Source: PALSA-612 sp963776375 (GTDB taxonomy: Bacteria > Actinomycetota > Thermoleophilia > Gaiellales > Gaiellaceae). From it: DNA of 64,000 nucleotides. The DNA lies in NCBI GenBank assembly GCA_963776375.1, contig CAVZMF010000009.1:186001-250000 (forward strand), written 5' to 3'. The notes beneath the pieces are model-generated. The model made no database searches. It saw nothing but the letters and a program-made list of their open reading frames with translations, and was not told the DNA's origin. This document shows positions 7,731-16,562 of this stretch, piece after piece. Within the stretch, counting starts at the first letter, position 1, and the number at the start of each line of letters is the position of its first letter. The position numbers and the translations under genes were made by a program.

Positions 7731-9100
7731 CAGTGACCTCCGTTCAGCTTCTGCTGGGCGGCCAGGTGCTCCGGGAGCAGGTCGCCCTCGCGCGGGTCGC
7801 GGGTCATCGTCCGGTAGTCGGCGGGGAGCTCGTGGCCGACTGCGTCGGCGATCGCGAGGATCGTCGACACGGTCGACGGATCGGTGTAGGAGATCCAGTT
7901 CGGCGACGTGTCCCCGATCCGGTTCGCGTTCCGGAGCCGCACCTGGAAGGGGTCGAGCCCGAGCACGTCCGCGATCCGGCTCACGTGCAGTTCGGTGGCG
8001 AACGAGACGGACGTGACGCCGAAGCCGCGCATCGCCGACGTCGGCGGGCGGTTCGTGAACACGCAGTAGCCGTCGAAGTGGAGGTTCGGGATCGTGTACG
8101 CGCCCGTGTGGTGGAAGCTGTGCTTCGTCACGCCGTACGGCGAGAAGCGGGCGTACGCGCCGGAGTCGTGCAGGGTCAGCATCTTGCGGCCGAGGATCCA
8201 GCCGTCCTTCGTGACCGCGTCCGCGATCTCCATGTGCCACGGCGCGCGGGTCGAGGAACAGAGGAACTCCTCCTCGCGCGTCCAGCGCCACTTCACCGGG
8301 CGCCCGGACTTGAGCGCGAGCAGCGCGGTCAACGTCTCGGCGGCGGTGTCGACCTTGCCGCCGAAGCCGCCGCCGACTGTGCCGCCGACGAACTTGAGCT
8401 TGTTCAGCGGCCACTCGAGGTGGGCGGCGACGACGCCCATCGAGAAGTAGAGCGCCTGCGTGCAGGAGTAGATCGTCAGCCGCCCGCTCGGCTCGGGAAC
8501 GACGAGCGCCGTCTGCGTCTCGAGCGGGATGTGCTCGATCGCGCCCGGCCGGTAGACACCCGAGACGATCGTGTCCGCCTCCGCGAACGCGCGCTCGACG
8601 TCTCCCTTGCGGATCTGCCGGTGGTCGAAGTCGGCCTCGAAGTGCGGGTACCAGTTGCCCCAGTGGTGGATCTTCGGCGCGTCCGGGTCGGCCGCCACGC
8701 GGACGTCGAAGAGCGGCGGGCGCTCCTCGAACTCGATCTCGATCGCCTCGACGGCGGCCAGCGCCGTCTCCTCGTCCTCGGCGGCGACCACGGCGATCGG
8801 CTGGCCCTTGTAGCGCACGTCGTCCTCGGCCAGCAACGGCTCGTCCCCGGGGATCCCGAGCGCCTCCAGGTGCCCGTAGACGTTCCGCGGCACGTCCTTG
8901 CACGTGACGACCGCTTGCACGCCGCGGAGCTCCTCGGCCTTGCGCGTGTCGATGCCGGTGATGCCGGCGTGATGGTGGGGCGAGCGGAGCGCCTTTGCCC
9001 AGAGCGTGTTCATCACGCGCACGTCGTCGACGAAGGTCGTGCGGCCTGTGACGTGGGCGACGCCGTCGTAGCGTGGGAGCCGCGCGCCGACGGCCTTCAC
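7730..9100 (-). CDS. Molybdenum hydroxylase, N-terminal half of large subunit
   Basis: 456 residues from GTG at 9100, which overlaps the stop of the iron-sulfur gene as GTGA. It contains the alpha/beta hammerhead domain (residues ~5-125: GRTTFVDDVRV, LLAEDDVRYKGQPIAVVAA) and the first molybdopterin-binding domain (GGTVGGGFGGKVD, RPVKWRWTREEEF, TNRPPTSAMRGFGV). The active-site loop AMRGFGV is of the general hydroxylase type, not the AYRCSFR loop of form I CO dehydrogenase. It would pair with the 6621-7730 product to form one molybdenum centre. Confidence 0.9.
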   Translation of the reverse strand: MKAVGARLPRYDGVAHVTGRTTFVDDVRVMNTLWAKALRSPHHHAGITGIDTRKAEELRGVQAVVTCKDVPRNVYGHLEALGIPGDEPLLAEDDVRYKGQPIAVVAAEDEETALAAVEAIEIEFEERPPLFDVRVAADPDAPKIHHWGNWYPHFEADFDHRQIRKGDVERAFAEADTIVSGVYRPGAIEHIPLETQTALVVPEPSGRLTIYSCTQALYFSMGVVAAHLEWPLNKLKFVGGTVGGGFGGKVDTAAETLTALLALKSGRPVKWRWTREEEFLCSSTRAPWHMEIADAVTKDGWILGRKMLTLHDSGAYARFSPYGVTKHSFHHTGAYTIPNLHFDGYCVFTNRPPTSAMRGFGVTSVSFATELHVSRIADVLGLDPFQVRLRNANRIGDTSPNWISYTDPSTVSTILAIADAVGHELPADYRTMTRDPREGDLLPEHLAAQQKLNGGH

Positions 9101-9573
9101 GATCCGCTCCCGTTGGCGGCGGCGGTGCCGTTGGCGGCCGCCTCGACGGAGGCGACGATCTTCACGTAGCCGGTGCAGCGGCAGACGTGGCCGGTGAGCG
9201 CCTCCTCGATCTGGTCGCGCGACGGCTGCGGGTTGCGCTCGAGCAGCGCGTGGGTGGCCATGAGAACGCCGGGAGTGCAGAAGCCGCACTGCGACCCGTA
9301 CTGCTCGTAGAACGCGGCCTGGACGGGTGCGAGCCGCTCGGGCGTGCCGATGCCCTCGAGCGTCGTCACCTCCGAGCCGTCGACGGCGGCAACCGGCAGC
9401 AGGCAGGAGCGGACGGGCTCGCCGTCGACGAGGACGGTGCACGCGCCGCAGCCGCCCTGCTCGCAGCCGGCCTTCGGGCTCGTGATCGTCAGCTCCTCGC
9501 GCAGGACGCGCAGGAGCGGCGTGAGCGGAGCGCTCTCGATCTCGTGCGCCCGCCCGTTCACGGTGAGCTTCAT
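9097..9573 (-). CDS. Molybdenum hydroxylase 2Fe-2S small subunit
   Basis: 158 residues. The plant-type ferredoxin cluster is bound by Cys37, Cys42, Cys45 and Cys57 (GCEQGGCGACTVLVDG). The second cluster uses Cys96/Cys99 (QCGFCTPG) and Cys131/Cys133 (CRCTGY). It carries electrons from the molybdenum site to the FAD subunit. The C-terminal tail AANGTAAANGSGS is low-complexity. It lies between the FAD subunit gene upstream and the split large subunit genes downstream. Confidence 0.93.
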   Translation of the reverse strand: MKLTVNGRAHEIESAPLTPLLRVLREELTITSPKAGCEQGGCGACTVLVDGEPVRSCLLPVAAVDGSEVTTLEGIGTPERLAPVQAAFYEQYGSQCGFCTPGVLMATHALLERNPQPSRDQIEEALTGHVCRCTGYVKIVASVEAAANGTAAANGSGS

Positions 9574-9637
9574 GCCCGCTCCCGGCGCCGGCAGGGCCGG
9601 CGCGTCCGCTCATTGGTGAGCTCCGTCAAGCCTACGC

Positions 9638-10426
9638 TCATGCGATCTCCTCGAGTTGGGTGAGCGCCCGGCGGACGAGCACGGGCAGGACCTGCGAGCG
9701 GTACCACGCGGAGGCGAGAGCGTCGTCGTGCGGCGTCACGTCCTGGAGCGCCGCCGCGCCCGCTGCCTCCGGATCACCCCACGCCGCCTCTGCGGACGGG
9801 AGCCGGACCGCCCCGGAGCCGGCGCCGGTGGCGGCGAGGCGGACGGAGCCGTCGGCCAGGCGGGCGGCCGAGACCGCGAGGGCCGTGTACTCGTGCGTGT
9901 GCGGCCGGTCGAGCGCCACGAACGTTCCTGCCGCCGGCTCGTCGTAGCTCACGTCGAGCACGAGCCGTTCGCGGCGGTGGGCGAGGAAGTCCTCGAGCGC
10001 CTCGGTCGTCTCGCCTCGGGCGCCGGAGGAGCGGACCTGGGCGCCGACTGCGAGCAGAGCGCCCTGGAGGTCGCCGCGCGGCGCGTCGTGGCCCTCGCCT
10101 GCGCAGAGGTTGCCGCCGAGCGTGGCCTGCGTGCGGATCTCGATGTCCCCGATGTTCGCGGCGCACGGGCCCACCGGAGCCGGGAGCTCGACGAGCGCCT
10201 GCAGCGGCGCCGTGGCGCCGAGCGTGACCTTGCCGCCGTCTCGCGAGACGCCGGCGAGCCCGGCGCGCGCGAGCAGCAGCGTCTTCGCCGGTCGCAGGCG
10301 GCCGGCGCTGATCTCGGGCATCACGATCGTCCCGCCGCCCACCACAGTCACCCCGGCGCCGTCCCCGAACGCGGACACGGCCTCGTCGGGAGAGGTGGGG
10401 AGCAGGACGTCGGTGACCGCAGCCAT
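9638..10426 (-). CDS. Molybdenum hydroxylase FAD-binding subunit
   Basis: 262 residues of the CoxM/XdhB FAD family. The first FAD motif is VVGGGTIVMPEI and the second is NIGDIEIRTQATLGGNLCAGEGHDA in spaced form; a typical CO_deh_flav C-terminal domain follows. It is the first gene of the minus-strand operon FAD subunit, 2Fe-2S subunit, large N-half, large C-half, cupin. A 64-bp gap separates it from the small subunit gene. Electrons from the 2Fe-2S subunit reach FAD here and then an external acceptor. Confidence 0.9.
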   Translation of the reverse strand: MAAVTDVLLPTSPDEAVSAFGDGAGVTVVGGGTIVMPEISAGRLRPAKTLLLARAGLAGVSRDGGKVTLGATAPLQALVELPAPVGPCAANIGDIEIRTQATLGGNLCAGEGHDAPRGDLQGALLAVGAQVRSSGARGETTEALEDFLAHRRERLVLDVSYDEPAAGTFVALDRPHTHEYTALAVSAARLADGSVRLAATGAGSGAVRLPSAEAAWGDPEAAGAAALQDVTPHDDALASAWYRSQVLPVLVRRALTQLEEIA

Positions 10427-10447
10427 GGGACGCCGAGTCTAACCCAG

Positions 10448-10849
10448 CTACCCGCCGAGGATCCGGAGCGGCTCGATCAGGTAGGTGACGCGCTGCTCGT
10501 CGTCCTTGCGCCACGGATAGGGCGTCTTTCCGAGGTACTTGAGCGCGAGGTCGTCGATGTCCTTTTCGGCCTGGTCGCCCGTGATCGTGTCGACGACGCG
10601 GCCCTGGACCTGGATGTTCCGGTAGGCGCCCTCCGGTGTCTCGCCGTGCCAGGACAGCGCGACTCGCGGGTCGCGGCTGATGTTCCGGGGCTTCTTGCGG
10701 CCGAGTGCCGTGTTGACGAGGATCTGCCCGTCACGCGTGCTCACCCAGACCGGGGTCGACTGCGGAGACCCGTCTGGATTGACGGTCGCGATGTGCCAGA
10801 AGTTCGTGTCCTCGAATGCCTCGAGCACGGTGTCCGGAAGCTCGGTCAT
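10448..10849 (-). CDS. PPOX-class flavin/F420-dependent oxidoreductase
   Basis: 133 residues with the split-barrel fold of the pyridoxamine 5'-phosphate oxidase superfamily: ATVNPDGSPQSTPVWV, ILVNTALGRKKPRNI and RDPRVALSW. The KxRNI and NPDGSPQ blocks match actinobacterial Rv1155-like proteins, which bind F420 or FMN. A small reductase role is inferred; substrate unknown. It lies 21 bp upstream of the hydroxylase FAD gene and may be cotranscribed with it. Confidence 0.85.
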   Translation of the reverse strand: MTELPDTVLEAFEDTNFWHIATVNPDGSPQSTPVWVSTRDGQILVNTALGRKKPRNISRDPRVALSWHGETPEGAYRNIQVQGRVVDTITGDQAEKDIDDLALKYLGKTPYPWRKDDEQRVTYLIEPLRILGG

Positions 10850-10879
10850 ATGTCTCCCTCCTTGTCGCGGGAGAGCAAT

Positions 10880-13451
10880 TCAACCGGAAGGGCTGCCGGC
10901 TGCGCGGTGTCGGCTCTCGACGAGCCGGAGCGGCACCGCGCGCATCGGCGTCCGCAGCCGGCGGGTCGCCTGCGGGACGGCGAGGGCGCGGTCGAAGTAG
11001 AAGCCCTGGCCGAAGTGGCAGCCGATGTCCCTGAGGCGCTCCGCCTGCGCGCGCGACTCGATGCCCTCGGCGACGACCTCGACGCCCAGCGACCTGGCGA
11101 GGCCGACGATCGCCTGCGTCACCCGCTCGTCGGCCGACCCGGTGCCGACGCGGTCGACCAGTGGCCGCGCGATCTTGACCACGTCGAACGGAAGCCGGCA
11201 CAGCTCGGCCAGCGACGAGCGGCCGGTGCCGAACCCGTCGAGCGCGAAGCGCACGCCGAGACGGCGCAGCTCCGTCATCGTCGCTCGGGTCACCTCCGTG
11301 TTGGCGCCGGCCACGCTCTCGGTGACCTCGAGGATCAGCCTCCCGGCGTCGAGGCCGCTCTCGAGCAGCGCGCCGGCCACGTCCACGCCCAGGCGTGGGC
11401 TGGAGAACTCGGCCGCGGACAGGTTCACGCAGACGGACAGTTCCCGCAGCTGCTCCGAGCCGGTCCGCCACTCCTGTGTCTGCATGCAGGCGGCGCGCAG
11501 GACGACCCGCCCGATGCGCTCGATCAGCCCGTCTTCCTCCGCGGCCGGCACGAACTCGGACGCGGCGATCGTGTCCGACCGGTCGCGCCGCCAGCGGGCC
11601 AGCGCCTCGAAGGCGACCGTCCCGCCGGTGCGCAGGTCGACGATCGGCTGGTAGTGGACGGCGATCTGGTCGCGCTCCAGGGCTTCCTCGAGCGCCTCGC
11701 CGAGCAGCTGCCGGGCCTGCGCTGAGCCGCGCATGCGCTCGGAGTAGAACGCGTAGCTCGACGCCGCGTCGCTCTTGGCCGCGTACATGGCGACGTCCGC
11801 GTTCGCGAGCAGCTCCTCGACGCCGGCGGCGCTGGCCGCCGGGGCGACGCCGATGCTGAGCCGGACGGACAGGTGCCGGCCACGGATCGAGAACGGGTTC
11901 TCGACGGCGCCGACGAGCCGCTGCGCGACCTCTTCGGCCACCTCGGGCCCGCCGCCTTCGAGCAGGACGGCGAACTCGTCGCCCCCGAGCCGGGCAGGCA
12001 GCTCCTCGGGCCGCACGTGCCCGCGAAGCCGCTCGGCGAAGGCGACCAGCAGCTCGTCCCCCGCGGCGTGGCCGAGATCGTCGTTGATGGCCTTGAACCC
12101 GTCCAGGTCGATGAAGAGGACGACCGGCTCCGTTCCGTCGACGGCGGCGCGCTGCAGCGCCTCGTCCACGCGCGCGTGGAAGAGGCGGCGGTTCGGAAGC
12201 CCGGTGAGCGCGTCGTGCAGCGCCTGATGACGGAGCTTGGCGCCCAGGTCGGTGAGCCTGGCGAGCGACTGCTCGAGCTGCTCGTTCTCGAGCAGCAGCG
12301 CCGCGTGGCCGGCGAAGGTGCGGAACAGCTTCTCGTCCTCCTGCCCGAAGTTGGAGACCTCGTCCGTCCGCTCGCCGACGAGCAGCATCCCCAGCAGCCT
12401 GTTCTCGCCTTCGAGCGCCGTGACGACGCCGTCCTTGAGCCCGCGCTCGGCCAGGTAGGGCGACGAGCGCCTCCGGGCGCCGGTCCCTCGCCATCGTCAC
12501 CGGCCCGCCGGCGTCGCCCACGGCCTCGAGGACCTCCCGCTCGGACGCGGAGACCTCGGTGGGCCCGAGCGCCTGCTCGTGCGTCCCGGCCAGGACGCTG
12601 CGGAGCGGCGTCTCGCGTGGGTCGGCGGGCAGGACGAGGATCTCGGCGTACTCGGCGCGGAGCAGCCGACGCGCGGCGAGCAGGAGCTGGTGGACGCCCG
12701 AGTCGAGCTCGGACGCGTCGTCGCGGCGGGGCATCGAGTCGTAGAGCGATTGGACGTGGTCGGGGCCCTGCCGCTCGAGGCCGTAGGCGCGCAGGGCGAG
12801 GGCGCAGGCAGCGGTGGGGAGCAGGAGCAGCGCCACGGCGGACGGGCGCAGGTCGGCCATGACGGCGCCGGCGAGGGCGAGGCTGCCGGCCGTCAGCGTC
12901 CCCATGAACGAGACCGCGGTCGTGGTCGTCAGCCCCGAGGCCGTCGGGCGCTCGCCGGCCAGCGACACGGCGCCGGCGACGAGGACGACCCCGGTCGCGG
13001 CGGCGATCGAGGCGGCGGCGAGACCGGCGAGCCAGCCGCCGGGCTGGAACGCGTCGCCGCCGTCGACGATCGAGCGGAAGATGAACACGGCGATCGCCGT
13101 GGCGAGCGCACTCTGGGCGAGGTTGAAGACGACCTTGAGCGGCCGCTGGCGCCGGTAGAGGACGAGCGCCGCGCCCATGCCTGCGAGCTGCGCGGTCACG
13201 AGCCCGAGCGGCGTGACGGCGAACAGGCCGAGGACGAGCGGCACCTCGCTCAGCGACAGCGTGTGCGTCTCGCGGCGGATGTGCAGGTGGACGACCGCGC
13301 ACTCGGCGAGGAAGAAGCCGAGCGCGAGCGCCCACCAGGGGATGGCCAGCGTGCGCAGCGGCCCGGGCAGGTCCCGGGCCGAAAGCAGCACGACCACGGC
13401 TGTTCCGGCGGCCGCGGCGGCGAGCAGCCAGATGCCGGCGGTTCGCTTCAC
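10880..13451 (-). CDS. Membrane-anchored GGDEF-EAL protein (one frameshift near 12459)
   Basis: Start GTG at 13451, 11 nt after GGAGG. The first ~240 residues form about eight transmembrane helices of MASE type, followed by a GAF-like region. A single extra C on the coding strand (GTCGCCCTAC, near 12459) shifts the frame; removing it joins ALVA to YLAERGLKDG. GGDEF is intact (ARLGGDEFAVLL), so diguanylate cyclase activity is possible. The EAL domain keeps FEALARW and LEVTES, but the usual DDFGTG reads DGFGTG and KID reads KIA. Two metal-binding Asp are therefore lost, and the domain is more likely a c-di-GMP sensor than a phosphodiesterase. Confidence 0.82.
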
Positions 13452-13470
13452 GAGCGGCACCGCCTCCGAT

Positions 13471-13720
13471 CTAGCCCCAGGACTCGCCTGCCCAGCTGCC
13501 GCCGGACCACGAGCTCCCGGACCAGGAGTTGCCCGACCAGTCCGTGCTCGACCAGGAGCTCCCCGACCAGCTGTTGCCGGTCCAGTTGGCCGCCGACCAG
13601 GAGCTTCCCGACCACGTGTTGCCCGACCAGCGTGTTGCCCGACCACGAGCTCCCCGACCACGAGCTGCCGCTCCAGCTCGAGCCGTTCCAGGCGCCGCCC
13701 GACCAGGAGCTGCCGGCCGC
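13471..13720 (-). repeat. Tandem repeats coding for Trp-Ser-Gly units in the subtilase tail
   Basis: Imperfect units of 15-18 bp (coding-strand core AGCTCCTGGTCGGG, with variants AACACGTGGTCGGG and AGCTCGTGGTCCGG) recur about 13 times. They give S-S/N-x-W-S-G periodicity at the protein level. Such near-identical units can slip in replication or sequencing, which may explain the 1-bp insertion in this tract. Confidence 0.8.
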
Positions 13721-15241
13721 CTCGAGCGCGGCGAGCGACGGCGTCGAGACCGGCCTGCCGAAGATGTCCTGCTCGCCCTGGAGGACGACGCCGTCGCGGG
13801 TGAGGTGATCGGTGCCGCGCGAGGCCTCGAGCGAGCCTGTGCCCGTCGAGGCCGGCCACGTCTGCCGCCAGCTGGGCAGCGAGGCGGACAGCGCCGGCCC
13901 GAGCTGGAGCTCGCCGGCGCCGATCGCGCGCCTGTTGCCCTTGATCGGCGACGCGGTGTCCATCAGCAGCTTCTTGACCTGGTCGGGAGTCGCGTCCGGA
14001 TACTTCTCCAGGACGAGCGCGGCGGCGCCGGAGGTGATCGCCGTCGACTCGGAGGTGCCGCTGCCGCGGAAGTACCGGCTGGACAGGAAGCCCTCCGGAT
14101 GCCCGGCGTCGATGAACGAGTTCGGCACCCGCAGGCCCTGGATGTGCACGCCGGGGGCGACGAGGTCGACCTGCCGGGTGCTCGCCTTCTTCGGGTAGGG
14201 GGAGAAGCTGGGCACCTGGTCGTCGCCGAGGTCGGGCGTTCCCGACGTGTCCGCCGTGCCGAGCGCGAGGACGTACGGGTCGAAGCCCGGGTCCGCGAGC
14301 GCGGGGACCTTGCGCTTCCTCTGATAGCCGTCGTTTCCTCCGGCCGCGACGACGACGATCCCGTGGAGCCAGGCCTGCTCCGCGGCAAACGCGAGCGGGT
14401 CGAGCGTGTAGGACTGGAGGCTGTTCGTCCCGTAGGAGAGGTTGAGCACGCGGATGTTCAGCCCTGGGTCGTGTGCGTGCTGTACCACCCAGTCGATCGC
14501 CGCGATGACCTGCGACACGTCCGTCCCTCCGTCCGCGTCGGCGACCTTGAGCGAGACGATCCGCGCGCCGGGCGCCATGCCCAGGTAGGTCGAGGGAGGC
14601 GCCTGGCTGCTCGGCGCGGCGTCCCGTCCGGCGATCAGTCCGGCCATGAACGTGCCGTGGCCGTAGGTGTCGAGGTAGCTGAGGTTCGGCGCCTGCGACT
14701 CGAGCGAGAGGTCCGGGCCGTTGACGACCTTCTCCGAGCCCGACAGGCCCTGCACGGGCGCGACGCCGGAGTCGATCATCGCCACGTCGACGCCCTTGCC
14801 GGTGTAGCCGGCGCTCCACCAGTCGCGCGCGCCGGTCAGCGTCGTGATCGCGCTCATCGAATAGCCGTCGGACGCGGGGTCGTACGCCGACCCGCTGAAG
14901 GACGCGCTCTGCGGCTCCAGATGCCGGTTCGCGGTCACGGAGAGCACGTCTCCGCTCGCGCGCAGCGCCGCGACGCTACCCGCCGGCAGCGTCGCCGAGA
15001 AGCCGCCGATGATCGCGAGGGGCAGGCGGACGGCGCCGCCGAGCTTCTCGACGAGCGCCTCGGCCGCCGCTTCGTGCCCGGGTCGCGCGCGCACGACCAC
15101 GTTGCCTGCGCCGCGGGCGGTGGTGGCGGCAGGGCGCGCGGACGCCGAGCCGACCGCGGAAGCGGCCGTGCCCGCGAGGACGACGGCTGCGAGGGCGAGC
15201 AGGGCTACTCCGCGACGGAGCGGCGAGGTCAGGGGCGTCAT
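13471..15241 (-). CDS. Secreted subtilisin-like serine protease (S8) with C-terminal Trp-Ser-Gly repeats (one frameshift near 13630)
   Basis: ATG at 15241; residues 1-36 are a Sec signal and an inhibitor-I9-like propeptide follows (~45-115). The catalytic triad is Asp157 (AMIDSG), His195 (YGHGTF) and Ser397 (SGTSES). From about residue 500 the chain becomes tandem SSWSG/NTWSG repeats. One extra base (ACGCTGG against the neighbouring ACGTGG copy, near 13630) shifts the frame. With it removed the repeats continue through ~13 units to a TAG at 13471. Repeats of this type sit at the C-terminus of secreted subtilases in several phyla and may mediate envelope attachment or packing. Confidence 0.85.
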
Positions 15242-15406
15242 GTCGGCTCGCTTCTCGGTGGGAACATGGGGATGCGGCAGAGGTCGCTTTAGGTTCAGCA
15301 TTTGCGGGAGTGGGGACGTCTGCCATCCCCTGAACGGGTGAGGGCCGTGCATTTCCCCCGTCCAAGGGAGGCGGGCCGAAACGGGCCGGCGGCGTAGACT
15401 GAGCGC

Positions 15407-16285
15407 GTGACGGTCACCTCGATCGACGAGCTGGAAGCGGCGCTCGCCGGCGCCGACTACCTCCCGGACCGCGGACTTGCGACCGCGCTCTTCCTCTCCC
15501 TGCGGCTCGAGAAGCCGGTGCTGCTGGAGGGCGAGGCCGGCGTGGGCAAGACCGAGGCGGCCAAGGCGCTCGCCCGCGTGCTCGGCTCTCGGCTGATCCG
15601 GCTCCAGTGCTACGAGGGCCTCGACGTCGCGCATGCCGTCTACGAGTGGAACTACTCGCGCCAGCTGCTGCACATCCGCGCGGCGCAGGAGGGGACGGTC
15701 CGCGAGGAGGAGCTGTTCGGGCCCGAGTTCCTGATCCGGCGACCGCTGCTCGAGGCGGTGGAGAGCCCGGAGCAGGTCGTGCTGCTGATCGACGAGATCG
15801 ACCGCGCCGACGAGGAGTTCGAGGCCTTCCTGCTCGAGGTGCTCTCCGACTTCCAGATCACGATCCCCGAGATCGGGACGATCAGCGCCGCCGAGCACAA
15901 GCCGGCCGTCGTGCTCACGTCGAACCGGACGCGGGAGCTGCACGACGCTCTCAAGCGCCGCTGCCTCTACCACTGGATCGGGCATCCCTCGCTCGAGCGC
16001 GAGATCGACATCGTCAAGGTGCGCGTCCCCGGTGTGCCGGCACGGCTCGCCGCTCAGGCGGCTGCGTTCGTTCGCGGGCTGCGCCGCCTCGACCTGGCCA
16101 AGCCGCCTGGGGTCGCGGAGACGATCGACTGGGCGCGCGCGCTGACGGCGCTCGGCCGGCAGGAGCTCGACGCCGAGGTCGTCGAGCAGACGCTCGGCTC
16201 GGTGCTCAAGTACCACGAGGACCTCCTGGCCGTTCGCGACGTGGCGCTGCAGGAGCTCGTGGACGAGGCGCGGGCGGCCCGCTAG
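15407..16285 (+). CDS. coxD: MoxR/CoxD-type AAA+ ATPase
   Basis: 292 residues from GTG at 15407. Walker A is GEAGVGKT (residues 42-49), Walker B LLIDEIDRAD, sensor TSNRTRELHDALKRRC. CoxD-type ATPases help build the active site of molybdenum hydroxylases, best known for sulfur and copper insertion in CO dehydrogenase. The following VWA (CoxE-like) and XdhC/CoxF-like genes make this a maturation module. Its clients are probably the molybdenum hydroxylases at 6.6, 40 and 62 kb. It is divergent from the subtilase across 165 bp. Confidence 0.88.
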   Translation: MTVTSIDELEAALAGADYLPDRGLATALFLSLRLEKPVLLEGEAGVGKTEAAKALARVLGSRLIRLQCYEGLDVAHAVYEWNYSRQLLHIRAAQEGTVREEELFGPEFLIRRPLLEAVESPEQVVLLIDEIDRADEEFEAFLLEVLSDFQITIPEIGTISAAEHKPAVVLTSNRTRELHDALKRRCLYHWIGHPSLEREIDIVKVRVPGVPARLAAQAAAFVRGLRRLDLAKPPGVAETIDWARALTALGRQELDAEVVEQTLGSVLKYHEDLLAVRDVALQELVDEARAAR

Positions 16286-16448
16286 CCGTCGTGCCCCGTC
16301 CAGCGATGCACGCCGACTCCCGGCCCGCCAGCAGGCGGCGCGCTGCCTTTCCGCTCCGGCCGCAGCAGGGCCGCGACCTCCGCTCCTGGGCCGGCTCCGT
16401 CGAGCCTACGCCGGCTGCGTCCTCAGTCGCGCCCGTCTTGACTACGGC

Positions 16449-16478
16449 ATGGGGGACAGACTCGAGTCTGTCCCCCAT
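16449..16478. repeat. 30-bp perfect palindrome
   Basis: ATGGGGGACAGACTC is followed immediately by its exact reverse complement, so the 30 bp form a perfect palindrome. Its GGGGGACAG arm matches the core of the 40-bp repeat family. It lies in the 277-bp gap between the CoxD-like and CoxE-like genes, which otherwise shows no gene. A terminator or a REP-type element are both possible. Confidence 0.85.
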
Positions 16479-16562
16479 TCGGTTTCTAGCCGCTCCCTGC
16501 GTCCTTCCATCGCTTGGTGCTGACGACCCAGAAGCTCGGCAGCATCACTGGAAGGGGCACTG

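Noticed and set aside
6621..9100. Frameshift as the cause of the split large subunit
   Set aside because: Both halves have their own start with TGATG coupling and the break is at a domain boundary; no single-base change gives a sensible fusion.
10731..14819. A 1362-residue open frame spanning the GGDEF and subtilase region
   Set aside because: It joins antisense-frame and out-of-frame parts of two genes. Only its middle (membrane part of the GGDEF-EAL protein) is real; similarity is lost on both sides.
16206..16478. Minus-strand open frame beginning in the 30-bp palindrome
   Set aside because: Composition is Arg/Pro/Ala-rich as expected of an antisense shadow of the CoxD-like gene and intergenic sequence; no domain and no ribosome site.
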